Source of the DNA: Dallia pectoralis
Taxonomy: Eukaryota; Chordata; Actinopteri; Esociformes; Umbridae
Length of the DNA: 64,000 nucleotides
Reading direction: 5' to 3'
Assembly: GCA_029465975.1 (NCBI GenBank)
Contig: CM055756.1
Location: 7,378,391-7,442,390, forward strand
Both the position numbers and the translations under genes were made by a program. Below are positions 51,810 through 62,770 of this stretch, piece by piece; position 1 is the first letter of the stretch; each line of letters starts with the position of its first letter. A model generated the notes under the pieces. That model did not search any database and was not told where the DNA came from. It saw only the letters and a list, made by a program, of their open reading frames with translations.

Positions 51810-52840
51810 GCCAGGTTTTTGTGATGTGAAAAAATGACACAAAGGTATATCATGTCAGAACGTTTCCATCTTTTAATGTGACCCATAACGTGAACAATTC
51901 AATTGAAAAACAAACTGAAATTAATCATAAATTAAGTTCAGCTGTTCTAGTAGGATAGGACATTTTCTTTGTTGCATCTCAGAGCCAAAGCCGTGGTCCA
52001 CAGAGAGCTTCCAAAGCATCAGAGGGATCTCATTTTTGAAAGATATCAGTCAATGCATATACCATGGTACACAGTGAAGACGGTCTTCATCAAGTGGAGA
52101 GAATATTGCACAACAGAGACATTACCAAGAACTGGAAGTCCCTCCAAAGATTGATGAAAAGACGAAGAAAATATGTCAGGGAGGCTTCCAAGAGGCCTAC
52201 AGCAGCATTAAACAATATCCACAGTGAAACATGGTGGTGGCAGCATCATGCTTTGGGGCTGTTTTTCTTCAGCTGGACGCAGGGCCTTAGTCAGGGTGTA
52301 GGGGATTATAAACCGTTCCAAATACCAGGCAATTTTGACACAAGACCTTCGGGCTTCTGTCAGAAAGATGAAGCGGAAGTTCATCTTTCAGCTCGACAAC
52401 GACCCAATGCCCACATCCAAATCCACAAAAGCATGGCTTCACTGGAAGATTAACATTTTGGAATGACCCAGCCAGAGCTCAGACCTAAATCTGTGGGGTG
52501 ATCTGAAGAGGGCTGTGCCCAGGAGATGTCCTCCCAATCTGACAGATTTGGAGCACTTTTGCAAAGAAGAGTGGGCAAATATTGCCAAGTCAAGATATGC
52601 CATGCGAATAGACTCGTACCCAAAAAGACTGAGCGGTGTAATAATCAAAAGGTTCTTCAACAAAGTATTATTTTAAGGGTGTGCACGCTGATGCAACCAG
52701 GATATTGTAAGGTTTTTATTCCCCCACCTCAAAGATTTCAGTTTGTTTTTTTAGTTAAATTGTTCACATTAAAGGTCACATTAAAGGTGTAAAAAGTTCC
52801 GACATGATTTATCTTTGTCAAATTTCTTCACACCACAAAT
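51810..52840 (+). mobile_element. Tc1-like element with both terminal inverted repeats, internally deleted
   Basis: The left end 51817-51922 (tttgtgatgtgaaaaaatga ... cattcaattgaaaaacaaac-type) is repeated in inverted form at 52735-52839, roughly 105 bp with scattered mismatches. The shared words are acctttaatgtgacc, gtgaacaatt and caaactgaaat. Between them lies a degenerate plus-strand transposase (listed separately). The length of about 1.03 kb is shorter than an autonomous 1.6-kb Tc1 because of an internal deletion. Confidence 0.9.
51969..52680 (+). pseudogene. Tc1-like transposase pseudogene
   Basis: In order: RAKAVVHRELPKHQRDLIF and VKTVFIKWREYCTTETLPRTG (first HTH domain, 51973-52140), then RRRKYVREASKRPTAAL. 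A direct jump follows to HSETWWWQHHALGLFFF, which in the next frame is VKHGGGSIMLWGCFSS (about 52220-52270). FQLDNDPMPTSKSTKAW-like sequence with the second catalytic Asp lies at about 52390-52435. A decayed DLNLWGDLKRAV follows near 52485-52515, and a C-terminal tail runs to about 52660. Several frameshifts and loss of the region carrying the first catalytic Asp show it is inactive. Confidence 0.88.
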
Positions 52841-53503
52841 ATCGATTGTATGCTTGCAACAACAAGACAATCAAATGATGTGTATCACAGTATCACCAGG
52901 CAGGCGTGAGACAATACTGTAGACACACTGGTCCCAATCAGTGACCGCTATGGCAGGCACAGAGATGGATCGTTTATCTTTATTACTGTTTCTCTGGTTT
53001 ACGCCGGGCTTCACACCAGACGAGAGAGTCAAAGCCAGAAAGACAGAGCGACTGACAGCCATATCCGTGGTGATGGCTGCATGTATTGGTGGTGACATGT
53101 CTGTCCGTTGCGGAGTGGAGTGGCCTGCCGATTCTCTGCTGTTTGTGTGCTGCTGTAGGGCCAGGCCCCCCAGGTGTTGATGGTGATTGAGGTGTGCGTT
53201 GGTTAATACCGACTGTTGTCTGTCAGTGAGTGAGCTGGTCTTGAAGACTGCTGTTTAGACAATACTCCACTGCCTGTTAGTCAGCCCGTATTTGTACAGG
53301 GTTTACACTTTCAGAGTGTGTGTCTGCGTGCGCGTGTGTGTTCTCCAGTTTGGTAGTGGTTTGCACCAGGCAGACACTGAACAAGTACAGGCAGGTTGTT
53401 GACATCAGAGCTAGATAAAAAGTGTTCTGTTGCTGTTCACAATGCCGTTTACAAGGCCGTTCACCCTCTCAGAGTCATTATGCAGACACATATATGCAAG
53501 AAT

Positions 53504-53505
<2 letters not shown>

Positions 53506-53542
<37 letters not shown>
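53506..53542. repeat. (GT)n microsatellite
   Basis: About 18 GT units. Confidence 0.96.
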
Positions 53543-53546
<4 letters not shown>

Positions 53547-53705
53547 AATAATTGGCAGACGTGCCTTATGTCTTTCTCTCTGTTAAGTGATGAGCAGTTG
53601 GCAGGGCATCATAGAGGGCGTTGGGCCTGGCACTGTGCCCGGGGCAAAGCTAGCCTAGCGACAGGCTGGGGCAGATGCTGCCAAGAGCCAGAGGTCAACA
53701 GCTAG

Positions 53706-53706
<1 letters not shown>

Positions 53707-53768
<62 letters not shown>
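53707..53768. repeat. (TG)n microsatellite upstream of exon E
   Basis: About 31 uninterrupted TG units ending 109 bp before exon E. They are followed by the C/T tract that serves its acceptor. Confidence 0.97.
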
Positions 53769-53769
<1 letters not shown>

Positions 53770-53817
53770 ACTTCCTACAAACAGATAACATTTTACAACT
53801 ATTCCACTGTTTCTCTT

Positions 53818-53877
53818 GTCTCTGTCTTCTCTCTCTCTTTCCCTGTTTTTGTCCCTCTTTCTCTATCTGTGTTGCAG
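53818..53877 (+). promoter_or_regulatory. Polypyrimidine tract and acceptor of exon E
   Basis: Almost pure C/T sequence (ctctctctctttccctgttt, then tctttctctatctgtg) ends in gttgcag. It is a strong 3' splice site by composition. Confidence 0.8.
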
Positions 53878-53940
53878 ACTAACAGCAGGCTGAAGCAGAT
53901 TGAGAAGGAATATGGTCAGAAGCTTGCCAAGTCTGCAAAG
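53878..53940 (+). CDS. cep112: CEP112 exon E (short internal exon)
   Basis: This 63-nt, 21-codon, phase 0-0 exon has a long pyrimidine tract (53818-53876), acceptor gttgcag and donor gtaaac. It encodes TNSRLKQIEKEY followed by GQKLAKSAK, nearly identical to the human 21-residue segment I remember (NSKLKQIEKEY...QKLAKS). Twenty-one residues are three heptads, so skipping this exon would keep both reading frame and coiled-coil register. A TG dinucleotide tract of about 62 bp ends 109 bp upstream of it. Confidence 0.93.
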
Positions 53941-54014
53941 GTAAACACTTCTGATTTCCTGTCTGTTTAAAAAGGTAAGGCAATTGTTAATCTAAATCAC
54001 CACCTTCCTACTTA

Positions 54015-54250
54015 CACACACATACTACACAGTCTTTACTTACACCCACACATACTACACAGTCCTTACTTACACACACACACATACTACACAGTCCTTA
54101 CTTACACACACACACACACACTCCAGTCCTTACTTACACACACACACACACTACACAGTCCTTACTTACACACACACTTCACACTCCAGTCCTTACACAC
54201 ACACACACACTCCAGTCCTTACTTACACACACACACACACACCAGTCCTA
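54015..54250. repeat. CA-rich degenerate minisatellite (cagtccttacttacac)
   Basis: About seven irregular units of 30-40 bp, each with cagtccttacttacac followed by (ac)n. Confidence 0.92.
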
Positions 54251-54603
54251 GCACTATTTCAACACAATGCTGCAAACCAGTAACCCCTCATATAAAACAC
54301 ACCTGCGCTGTATACAGTACAACATGCAAATGTCTACACTCAACCTAGGTTTTTCTTTCTTTTCCATTTTCCTCCACCTCTGTTTTATCTGTCGTGCCTT
54401 TTTTGCGTAACATAAACAGGGATTGGAGTTCATGATAAGCAGGGCTTTAGACCTACCACTTCACATGAGCAAGTTAGTTAGCCGGGTTTAATACCCATGA
54501 GAGACTATACTGTTTGTTTGTATGTTGTTGAATACAATCTTCCAATTAGCCCTCAATACTGGCAGAAACTGTTCATGCGAACGCAGCAATCAGTGCAATC
54601 AGT

Positions 54604-54722
54604 GGAGCAGTTGGTAGCTCAGTGCATGCTCTGTGTGTACGACGTCCTGGGTTCGAATCCTAGCTGCTCCCCAGGTCGCCGTTGCAATCGGCCTACCTGA
54701 TTAAATAAAAAAAATTATTAAA
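54604..54722 (+). mobile_element. tRNA-derived SINE
   Basis: The head 54604-54670 is tRNA-like: ggagcag pairs perfectly with ctgctcc as an acceptor stem, tagctcagtgcatg is a pol III A box, and ctgggttcgaatcctag forms a T arm containing the B box. It is followed by a tRNA-unrelated body (ccaggtcgccgttgcaa), the tail cggcctacctgattaaataa and an A-rich end. The head is only 67 nt with a poor anticodon arm, so it is a SINE head, not a functional tRNA. Confidence 0.87.
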
Positions 54723-56946
54723 GTGTACTGCCATGGCGGTGCGGAACGTATGACGCGTCCTAAAACAATCTTCTATTTTGCCTACAGTGTGACTTTTCAG
54801 TTCATTTTCAGCTCTGTGTCATAGTGCTTTACAGTAGTTATTGGCAACCAACTTTTTTGTTACATTCCAGTTTCAGCGACATGTTTTCTGTAACATTTCA
54901 AGTTCTGTAACATTTGAAGTTTTTTTTAACTCTGTGCACAGCAGTGACATCTGCTGGTAAGAAAGAAGCATTCGTTCGATCTGGATAGGTGTGGGAATGC
55001 AAATTGCAAATGCTTGGTTTGCTGCCTCCCATTAACTGCATCTGTTGTCAAATGAATACTGATGAGCAAAAGTGTATCATAGTAAAATCCCAAATAAGTG
55101 TGGTTCAAACAGAGGACTATTTTGTAACAGTATTTTTTTTATTAATATGGACATTATGAATAAACAAAAAAAGCTGTTTATAAGAGGTAATGCTATGAGA
55201 CAAGATGGGATGTGTTGTAACATTTCTGAGACGTCACTGGGTTCATCGTGTATTCAGCCTGCCCAAGGCAATATTTAAACATTCACACCTCTTTAAAAAT
55301 CAGCTAGACATTGTTTCCCATTGCTTCTAGCCTTGCAATTGGTTTGCAACAACAGATGTTTTTACAAGCGCTGCTATTTGCCTTTTAATGTTTAATTAAT
55401 TGTTTCATTTTTGAATAGGGATGTGTCGTCCCAGAACATATGGCATGTGATTGTCTCAGTACAACACAGATTTCTCTTTTATTTTCATGTCCAATGCACA
55501 CAGTTTACTACAGTGTAAAGGAAACAGTGTTTACGTGAGACGAGTGCGTTGTCTGATCTTGCATTGGACTGATTATATGTTTTGAATAATCCTAACCATG
55601 TAAGATTTATTTGAAACCTTTGGCCCCTTTTAACAATCATCATGAAATGGGAGCGTACTAGCACTTATACGTTCAATTAGGCTTTGTGTCATAGATTATA
55701 AATACAATGGAATGGGTTATGCTATTTTATTTGCACATTATTCAAGAGAATGTAAAGTCAACTTTCAATTACACTAGCAGTTCCGACAGCTGTCAGCTGG
55801 TTGTGTGATGGTTGCAGATGGGTGTGTGACACATGTGCTTCGTACATGTCACTGCTCCAGTTTCAGTCATTCCATCACTGCTTTGCTCAAATTTAAGGTT
55901 GCCAGGCAACCTTGGTTTGATGTGCAGTGCTAGAGAGTTCTAATCGTAGGTACACTAGAAAGGGAAAGATGCCTATGTGCCAGAATGGATCCATTTGACA
56001 GCCATCGTAACATGGGCCCTGTTCTAAACCATCTGCAAATCAACCAAATGTACCATTTAATATTTCCTTTATTTTTATTTTTTATTTTCCTTCATACGTC
56101 ATGTAAACAAGGACTGCACTTTTCAGAATAATTACAAAAAAATCCATTTTAAATAGTTTTCACTTTATAAATTATTAATGTACTGTACAAAATGATTATA
56201 TGCTATCTGAAGAGTCTGTAGGAATGCAAGCCACAGTATAGCACTGATATCAATGAACTGTCATTTTACGTCATGGCAATTCTTTGTATTGTAGGTATTC
56301 TAGTTACATTACGCGCAACGAACAAATGTTGGTACGCTAGCTAACGTATAGTAAACTGAGGGTAGAAATATGCGATAGCTATGCTATTTCATGTGGCCTA
56401 AAGCTACCCAACAGGGCCATCTGCTACTTATATACAGTACCAGTCAACTGTACTGAGAGAATGCTGGTTGAGAGAAGAAGCTGTTCATTGGGTGGCTACT
56501 AGAAAAATCTAAAATATAAATGTATTTCAGGTTTGTTAAACACCTACTTCCTGATGTGTTATTGCATGGTTTTTACGATCTTCATTGTTCACTATTAAAA
56601 ACCACATTGAATGAGTGGGTCCTGTGGTTACAGTATAAATGTTTATTTCATGAAAACGTTGTTATTAAACATACATGTTCAACCTAATTGTAGCATGCTA
56701 GCGGAGGCCGGAGACATTTTGTAGTAGGCCCCAGGTAAAATAGCAGTCTAATTGGGACCTCAGATAGAACTATGCTTCTCATCCCTTATATCTACCCCTA
56801 ACTCTGCTATAACATTTCTCGCTACTGTCACTTATTATTTGTGTTGTTGCATTATTGGACGAATGGAATCTAGATGTTTTTTCTAGAATATTTTTTTTTT
56901 TTAAGTCAATCACAAAGACACAAAGGGATAAAATCACACAATTTCT

Positions 56947-57007
56947 CTCCAGCTCCTCTCTCTGTCTCTCTCTCTCTGTGTCTCTCTCTCTCTCTGTGTC
57001 TCTCTCC
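56947..57007. repeat. CT-rich simple repeat
   Basis: (ctct)n with tgtctct interruptions. Confidence 0.9.
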
Positions 57008-60000
57008 TCTCTGTCCCACTCCCTCGCCGTAGCCTCATGAGGAGTGTTGTTTGAAGGCTGTCCTCTCTTCTGCTTTTTTTCCTCTGGCCGGGGCCATATG
57101 TTTAACATTAGACCTAATCTCCTCAGACTGAGAGCAGTTAAAGCCAGAAGAACTCTCCTCTCTGCTCATGAATCAAAACCACCGGGCCATTCCTCTTCTC
57201 CTCCATTCTTCCCCCATCACTCTCTCTCTTTCCCTCTCCCTCCCTCTCTCTCCCTGACTTAGGTTCTGTTTGAACATGTGGGAGGCCGTAAAGCTACAGT
57301 CTGAAATGTGTTGTCTGTAAAATAAAAAAGGATTTTTAGATTTCAGAATGTGGCTTTAAAGTGCCTTGAGCTGTGCAGTATTAAAGATCCTCGAACACTA
57401 AACGCTGTTTACGTTTCATGAGGAGAGTCCCCCCCCGCTTTCCATAGCAGAAGCATTTAGCTGAAACGTTGTTTGACAAGCAGGTGTTGTGTGAAAACAG
57501 GTGCTTATCAAGTTACAGAAAAACCCTTTCCGTGAATGCGGGTGTTACGTGAAAGGACACCCCGGGTTCACTCGCGTTGCTGTGTGGAGGGGTTAAAGTT
57601 CACGATTGCAGGCACTGGCATAACTTATCCCCCTCTGCTCTGTGCTCTTGGTTGTCTGAAACCTTAAAGACGTTATGTGTTTGACCATGTCTACAGACGT
57701 TATACAGGCATACTTATACATGCATACTACTTCTGTGTAAAACATATCCATGTAACACATGTTGCTTATTGGTATGGTGTAGCCTGTGTTAGCAGCTTGA
57801 ATTTCAAAGGTGGTGTTTAGGGACATAATGGGTTTGAATGCGTTGGAGCCCTGGGGGCGACTGGTACTGTGAACAAATGTACACAAAGACACACACATAT
57901 CCATCCTCCCCTTATGACACACACACACACACAAGCATCCTCCCCCTATCTCACACACACACACACACATAAAACACACAGGGTCCTCTAAGCTTTCCTA
58001 ATTAGAATCTCTAAAATCCGGGCTGCTTAAGCGTCGTGCTGAGTGTGGCCTTCCGGAGTGACCTCTGAACCCAGCCGGGTTTGTATCTCTTCCCCAGATA
58101 ATAATGAGGAAACAGTGGAGGTCTCCGGCAGCTCCCAGCAGCCCCCAGCCCCTAATCTCCACCATGGTTGTCGAACACAGGAAATACTTAAATATGGTTA
58201 CAAGTTGAAGACCAACATGTCTATAATTATCTCATGAGTTATAGTATTTCAGTGGAATACGGAGACTCAATGGTAATTAGTTTAATGGTTGAAATTCCTT
58301 TACTGGCCCTTTTACGTTTCATTGTTCTATCTGAAAGGGACAAATTGTAGTCAAGTTTAGTGGACATCCAGTTTCTTTAGGCCAGGGATTTTTGTTGTTA
58401 GAACGGCCAGTCAGAGATAGTCTTAACGGTAACCAAAAGTGGCATTGCATACATGAAATTGAATCATTGCATCAAATATGTTGGCACAATATTTCCTGTA
58501 TTGACAGAAAACAGACTACAGCGCCTTAAATTGTTGAGTGCAGGTCTTTTTAATATTCTTTAGACATTTTGGTTTGTACTACTTATGGGTAGGGCAAAAT
58601 ATGGCCATTGTGATAAACAGGTGTACCTGAAAGACAGGCGGCCAGTGTCAGTTTGACGTCCCACAGCGCATCCTGGTGTCATCACATCCCCGGGTGAACT
58701 GCTCCATATGTCCACGTGATGTCAAGGGAAACCGGGACTTATCGGACCGCGCTACCTTTTCCCACTGCTTCCAAGATCCAGTTGTCGCGCTCGCATGCCT
58801 ATAGTTGTAGCCACTGACCACAGCCCCCCCATCAGTCATCTGGCCACGACACTATGGCCCCTCGTCATTGTGGCTCAGCTCTAATCCTGCCTATCCTCCT
58901 TCATCCAACAGGTGAACTACGAGAATTGATAGTCGGTTTATCATCTAATCGATCTAGACGGTGACATGTGCCCTTGTTTGGAGATGATCAACATCATCTG
59001 CTCCACCTGAGAGCGGTTATCGTTCTCTGGTTTGTCAGTGTGCATATATGTGTGTGTATATATGAGTTAATATATAGATATATAGATATATCTACCGTAG
59101 CTCCTGCCAAAGCAGCAGCTATTTTTCCTGGGGAACGTACCTAACACACAATAACACAATTTGGAGACTGGGTGTAAAGCTACAGGAATAACCAGAAGAT
59201 CCGGGTTGGCTTAGTGACTCATTTCGCTCGCAATTCTGTATGGCAAAATAATTATTACGCCCAGAACTGATGTTCCCATAATAATGTGCCATTTGTTTCT
59301 TTGATGTGGCCGGCCTGCTGACTAAAAAAGCCTAATCTCTGGTTCTGCGGTCATTCTGAGGCGCTCGCTCCCCTTTACTCCCACTCAATGAGGATTCCAG
59401 TAAATACTGTTGAATGGGGAGTTGAGTAGAACTGACGCTCGGCAACAATTATCTGTCTGTCTATCTCGCCCAGAGCCAACATTTTAACTGGCTTGGGCCT
59501 TCGGTTCCTCATTTTTGCTCTCCTCTTCTGTTTGTTTTATCTCTTCCTCTGTGTAATTTCTTGCTCATCGCTTTTCTCTTTCATATTCTCCCTCTCTCCC
59601 TCCCTCCCCCCCCAGCTGATGCTTAAACAGAATGCTAATTTTCGCTCTGAGGGTTTCTAATGCCATTTGTCCTTTTTTTGTTTACTGCACATCAACCAAC
59701 TTTAACCACTTTAATTTTAAAATCTTCATATTATATCATAATATTGCACTGCTTTTATAAACAACATATGATTTTTTAAACTGACATATCACTTATTAAA
59801 ATGTTTCCAAACATGATATCACTGGTTGTCACTATGTTATCAAATAACCCAATGCATTAAAACACATTGACAGGTCAACAGACTGGATATTTTCTCATCA
59901 ATCTTTTGGCCAATATGCGGCTTTTTCAGTGTTGGTAGCTTGCAGATCATCAACTTCCTATTTTGTGAACAGACTCTGTTAAAGATCCTTGCAGAATAAC

Positions 60001-60022
60001 GTCAGTCCATTTCTCACTGTAG

Positions 60023-60172
60023 TTGATAGCGGCGCTGCAGACCTCGGTGTGTGATGCCAGGGAGGAGGCGTTGCGCCACCAGCAGGAGAAGGAGAAACAT
60101 CTGGATGAGGCCATGGCTCGCTGGGACGACGAGAGGAGACAGATGAGTCGCCATGCCGACGCTAACAGCAAG
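60023..60172 (+). CDS. cep112: CEP112 exon F (internal, coiled coil)
   Basis: This 150-nt, 50-codon, phase 0-0 exon has acceptor ttctcactgtag and donor gtacgt. It begins LIAALQTSV and ends RHADANSK. The human counterpart begins IIAELQTTI and is also 50 residues by memory. The middle part (EKEKHLDEAMARWDDERRQM) preserves the charged pattern of the human KFEDEKKQL region. It follows exon E directly in the protein. The next exon, expected to lead toward the CEP112 C-terminus, was not found before the window ends. Confidence 0.92.
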
Positions 60173-60324
60173 GTACGTCAGACAACTTCTGCAAAGGACA
60201 CTATTTACCTTGTTTAAACCCTCCAATGGAGAGCTTATTTCCTTTAAACCCTCTATATGTTTAAAAAACTGTACACCAACATCCAAAGTGGCAGCCAACT
60301 AACCTTCACTCACTCCTGCCCTGG

Positions 60325-61070
60325 GACCCCCTCAGTCACACTGGCCCCCCAGTCTCACTGGCCCCCCTCAGTCACACTGGCCCCCTCAGTCACACTGGCC
60401 CCCTCAGTCACACTGGCCCCCTCAGTCACACTGGCCCCCTCAGTCACACTGGCCCCCTCAGTCACACTGGCCCCCTCTGTCACACTGGCCCCCTCTGTCA
60501 CACTGGCCCCCCTCAGTCACACTGGCCCCCCTCAGTCACACTGGCCCTCCCTCAGTCACACTGACCCCCTCAGTCACACTGCCCCCCTCAGTCACACTGG
60601 TCCCCCTCAGTCACACTGGCCCCCTCAGTCACACTGGCCCCCCCTCAGTCACACTGGCCCCCCTCAGTCACACTGGCCCCCTCAGTCACACTGGCCCCCC
60701 AGTCACACTGCCCCCTCAGTCACACTGCCCCCCTCAGTCACCGTGGCCCCCTCAGTCACCGTGGCCCCCTCAGTCACCGTGGCCCCCTCAGTCACACTGG
60801 CCCCCTCAGTAACACTGGCCCCCTCAGTCACCGTGGCCCCCTCAGTCACACTGGCCCCCTCAGTCACACTGCCCCCTCAGTCACACTGCCCCCCTCAGTC
60901 ACACTGCCCCCCAGTCACACTGACCCCCTCAGTCACACTGGCCCCCCAGTCACATTGGCCCCCTCAGTCACACTGGCCCCCTCTGTCACACTGGCCCCCC
61001 TCTGTCACACTGGCCCCCCCTCAGTCACACTGGCCCTCCCTCAGTCACACTGACCCCCCTCAGTCACACT
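60325..61070. repeat. 18-19-bp C-rich minisatellite (cagtcacactggccccct)
   Basis: About forty copies over 745 bp, starting about 150 bp after exon F. Variants include accgtggcc and acactgcc, and C-run length differs (four to seven), so unit size shifts between 17 and 20 bp. The 292-codon plus-strand ORF is its translation. Confidence 0.96.
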
Positions 61071-62556
61071 GCTACATTTTTACACCCCAGTCCAGACACA
61101 CTCAGTGGTTTGGCCAGGAGACTTTTATAGACTAGACACATGTCGCCTCTTCTTTGTGAGAGGGTTTTAAACCTGGGGTCACAGTTAAATGTATGTGCTT
61201 TGTCATGTTTTATGATACTTTTCAACTCTTACCCCCATCCTCTGACACACATACGCTTTATCCCCCATAGTCTCTCCTTCACACACACACGTTTAAGCCC
61301 ATATACACCCACACACACATCCTTGGTCGTTGGGAGGGTTTTTAAATGTCTCCTCGTATGTTCTTTGTCCAGGGTGAAACAGGCCTTTAAATCAGTCTGC
61401 TACTACTGCTGGTACACTCTGACACTTAGCTATCATAGCAGGGCACCTTTTTTTCTTAATATTTTTGTGTGTTCCGTATCTTATCTCCACCATTTAAATA
61501 AAATAATGTAAAGTTTAAAAGGATAGTAATATAATGTCTATTTTTCCAGAGTTGGATTATTTTGTGGAGTTCTGGCGAAGTTGCAAACTTAAGAATAACA
61601 CTCCATTACTCCATTTAGTCAGTTTAAATGAAAGACCAACATTTTGACGCGCAGTGTATTTTTTAGAAAGTAAAGGTATGCAAAGGGAAACCTGTTCCCT
61701 GCAGTGGAGGTTGTCTCATTTACCTCAGATCTGTACGAATTGGGCACAAGCATTGGTGGCATTTTGTAAAAACAACTGACATGTGACTGGAGAAAAAAAA
61801 TCACCGGCCTATTATAAAAATGAGGTAAATATGATGATTTTCAGACAACGCAATCGGTTCCGATTTATCAGCTATTTTAATGTGCCAATACCTGTTGCTG
61901 GTCGGTTGATCGCTGCGTCCCTAGTATCCAGGCATTCATTTGAATCTCTGGGGGTTCTTGCAAGGTCCTGTCTGGCTTTACTACCGTCTGAAACATGATA
62001 GACCAGTAGACAGACAGTGATACTGTAGTCTCTAGTTTAATTGACCGTTGTATCTGAGCCTGCAATATGTCGGACAAGACCTGATACTCGCTCTGTTTCA
62101 ATCCAACCTCGTCTGTAATTGAATGAAATTGTGAGGTAATGACGTTCTGGTCTAAACTCGGGCCGTTTCTGCGCCTGGAGTTTGGACTGGCCTGGTGTTG
62201 TTAGCTTTATCTGGCCAGCCAGACATGCACATGAACTCAAACACATACCTCCAAACACACACACACACACGCATTCACATACACATACACACAAACACAC
62301 TCTATATACATTTTTCATTGTGTGTTTGTCTGCCCTCTCCACAGATAGATGCAAATAAAGGTATTTTCTGTCTGTCTCCACATTTGTATGGCAGCCAGCC
62401 ATAACCACCATCTAATGAGTCTCTATTTTACCAATGACTCATTGATTTTCTGCACACTCAAATCATTTTGACATGTTCTTGCTGGTATGTAACATCTGTA
62501 GCTGCACTCGAAGCAAATTGAAGATCATTTCTAGTTCTGCTAGATTTGGGGATATT

Positions 62557-62760
62557 ATATACACTACCGTTCAAAAGTCTGTGCTCACTTAGAAATGTAC
62601 TTCTTTTTGTCCATTTAATTAACATCAAAGTGGTCAGAAATACAGTGTAGACATTGTTAATGTTTTAAATCACAATTGTAGCTGGAAAAGGCTATTTTGG
62701 GGGGAAAATGCTTTAAAAATACAGTATTTTTATGTGATGTGTGGTGCATCTGTTATTTTG
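62557..62760 (+). mobile_element. Tc1/mariner-like terminal inverted repeat fragment
   Basis: It starts tatacactaccgttcaaaag, the terminus of the fish Tc1 family represented by its leader at 17365-17700. It continues with cacttagaaatgtac, aacatcaaagtggtcagaaa and tacagtgtagacattgttaa, and the last block is shared with 17372-17400. The rest of the element is missing; the 80-bp minisatellite starts about 10 bp later. Confidence 0.8.
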
Positions 62761-62770
62761 TCTATCCCCT

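Larger units (their letters stand above)
42946..53877 (+). other. CEP112 intron between exons D and E
   Basis: This 10.9-kb intron runs from gtgggt to gttgcag. It carries a GT-rich array, a LINE reverse-transcriptase fragment followed by a 14-bp array, a 30-bp minisatellite, a Tc1-like element with both ends and several TG tracts. 42946-44290, 46150-47198, 47851-51809 and 52841-53505 hold nothing recognised beyond short simple repeats. Confidence 0.85.
53941..60022 (+). other. CEP112 intron between exons E and F
   Basis: This 6.1-kb intron runs from gtaaac to ctgtag. It contains a CA-rich degenerate array, one tRNA-derived SINE and a CT-rich tract. 54723-56946 and 57008-60022 are AT-rich unique-looking sequence with only short simple repeats. 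Confidence 0.85.
26021..60172 (+). other. cep112: CEP112 gene, internal part (six exons visible)
   Basis: Six plus-strand exons with consensus splice sites join in frame into about 283 codons rich in Glu, Gln, Lys, Arg and Leu, with no proline or glycine clusters, as expected for a long coiled coil. The joined peptide agrees with my memory of the C-terminal half of vertebrate CEP112 (CCDC46), a centrosome and spindle-pole coiled-coil protein. The segments KSLREKQ, RKQQLLELG, LKQIEKEYGQKLAKS and LIAALQT are close to the human protein, and four exon lengths (36, 61, 21 and 50 codons) equal the corresponding human segments as I recall them. By that alignment the window carries roughly residues 580-870 of about 955. 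The N-terminal exons precede the window and roughly the last 85 residues follow it. No promoter, start or stop codon of the gene is visible. Identity is from memory, not a database search. Confidence 0.88.

Noticed and set aside
54604..54670. Functional tRNA gene
   Set aside because: The acceptor and T arms are good, but the head is only 67 nt, the anticodon arm is poor, and a SINE body with A-rich tail follows.
60257..61135. 292-codon plus-strand ORF (PSVTLA / SHWPP repeats)
   Set aside because: It is a translation of the C-rich 18-19-bp array in the intron after exon F.
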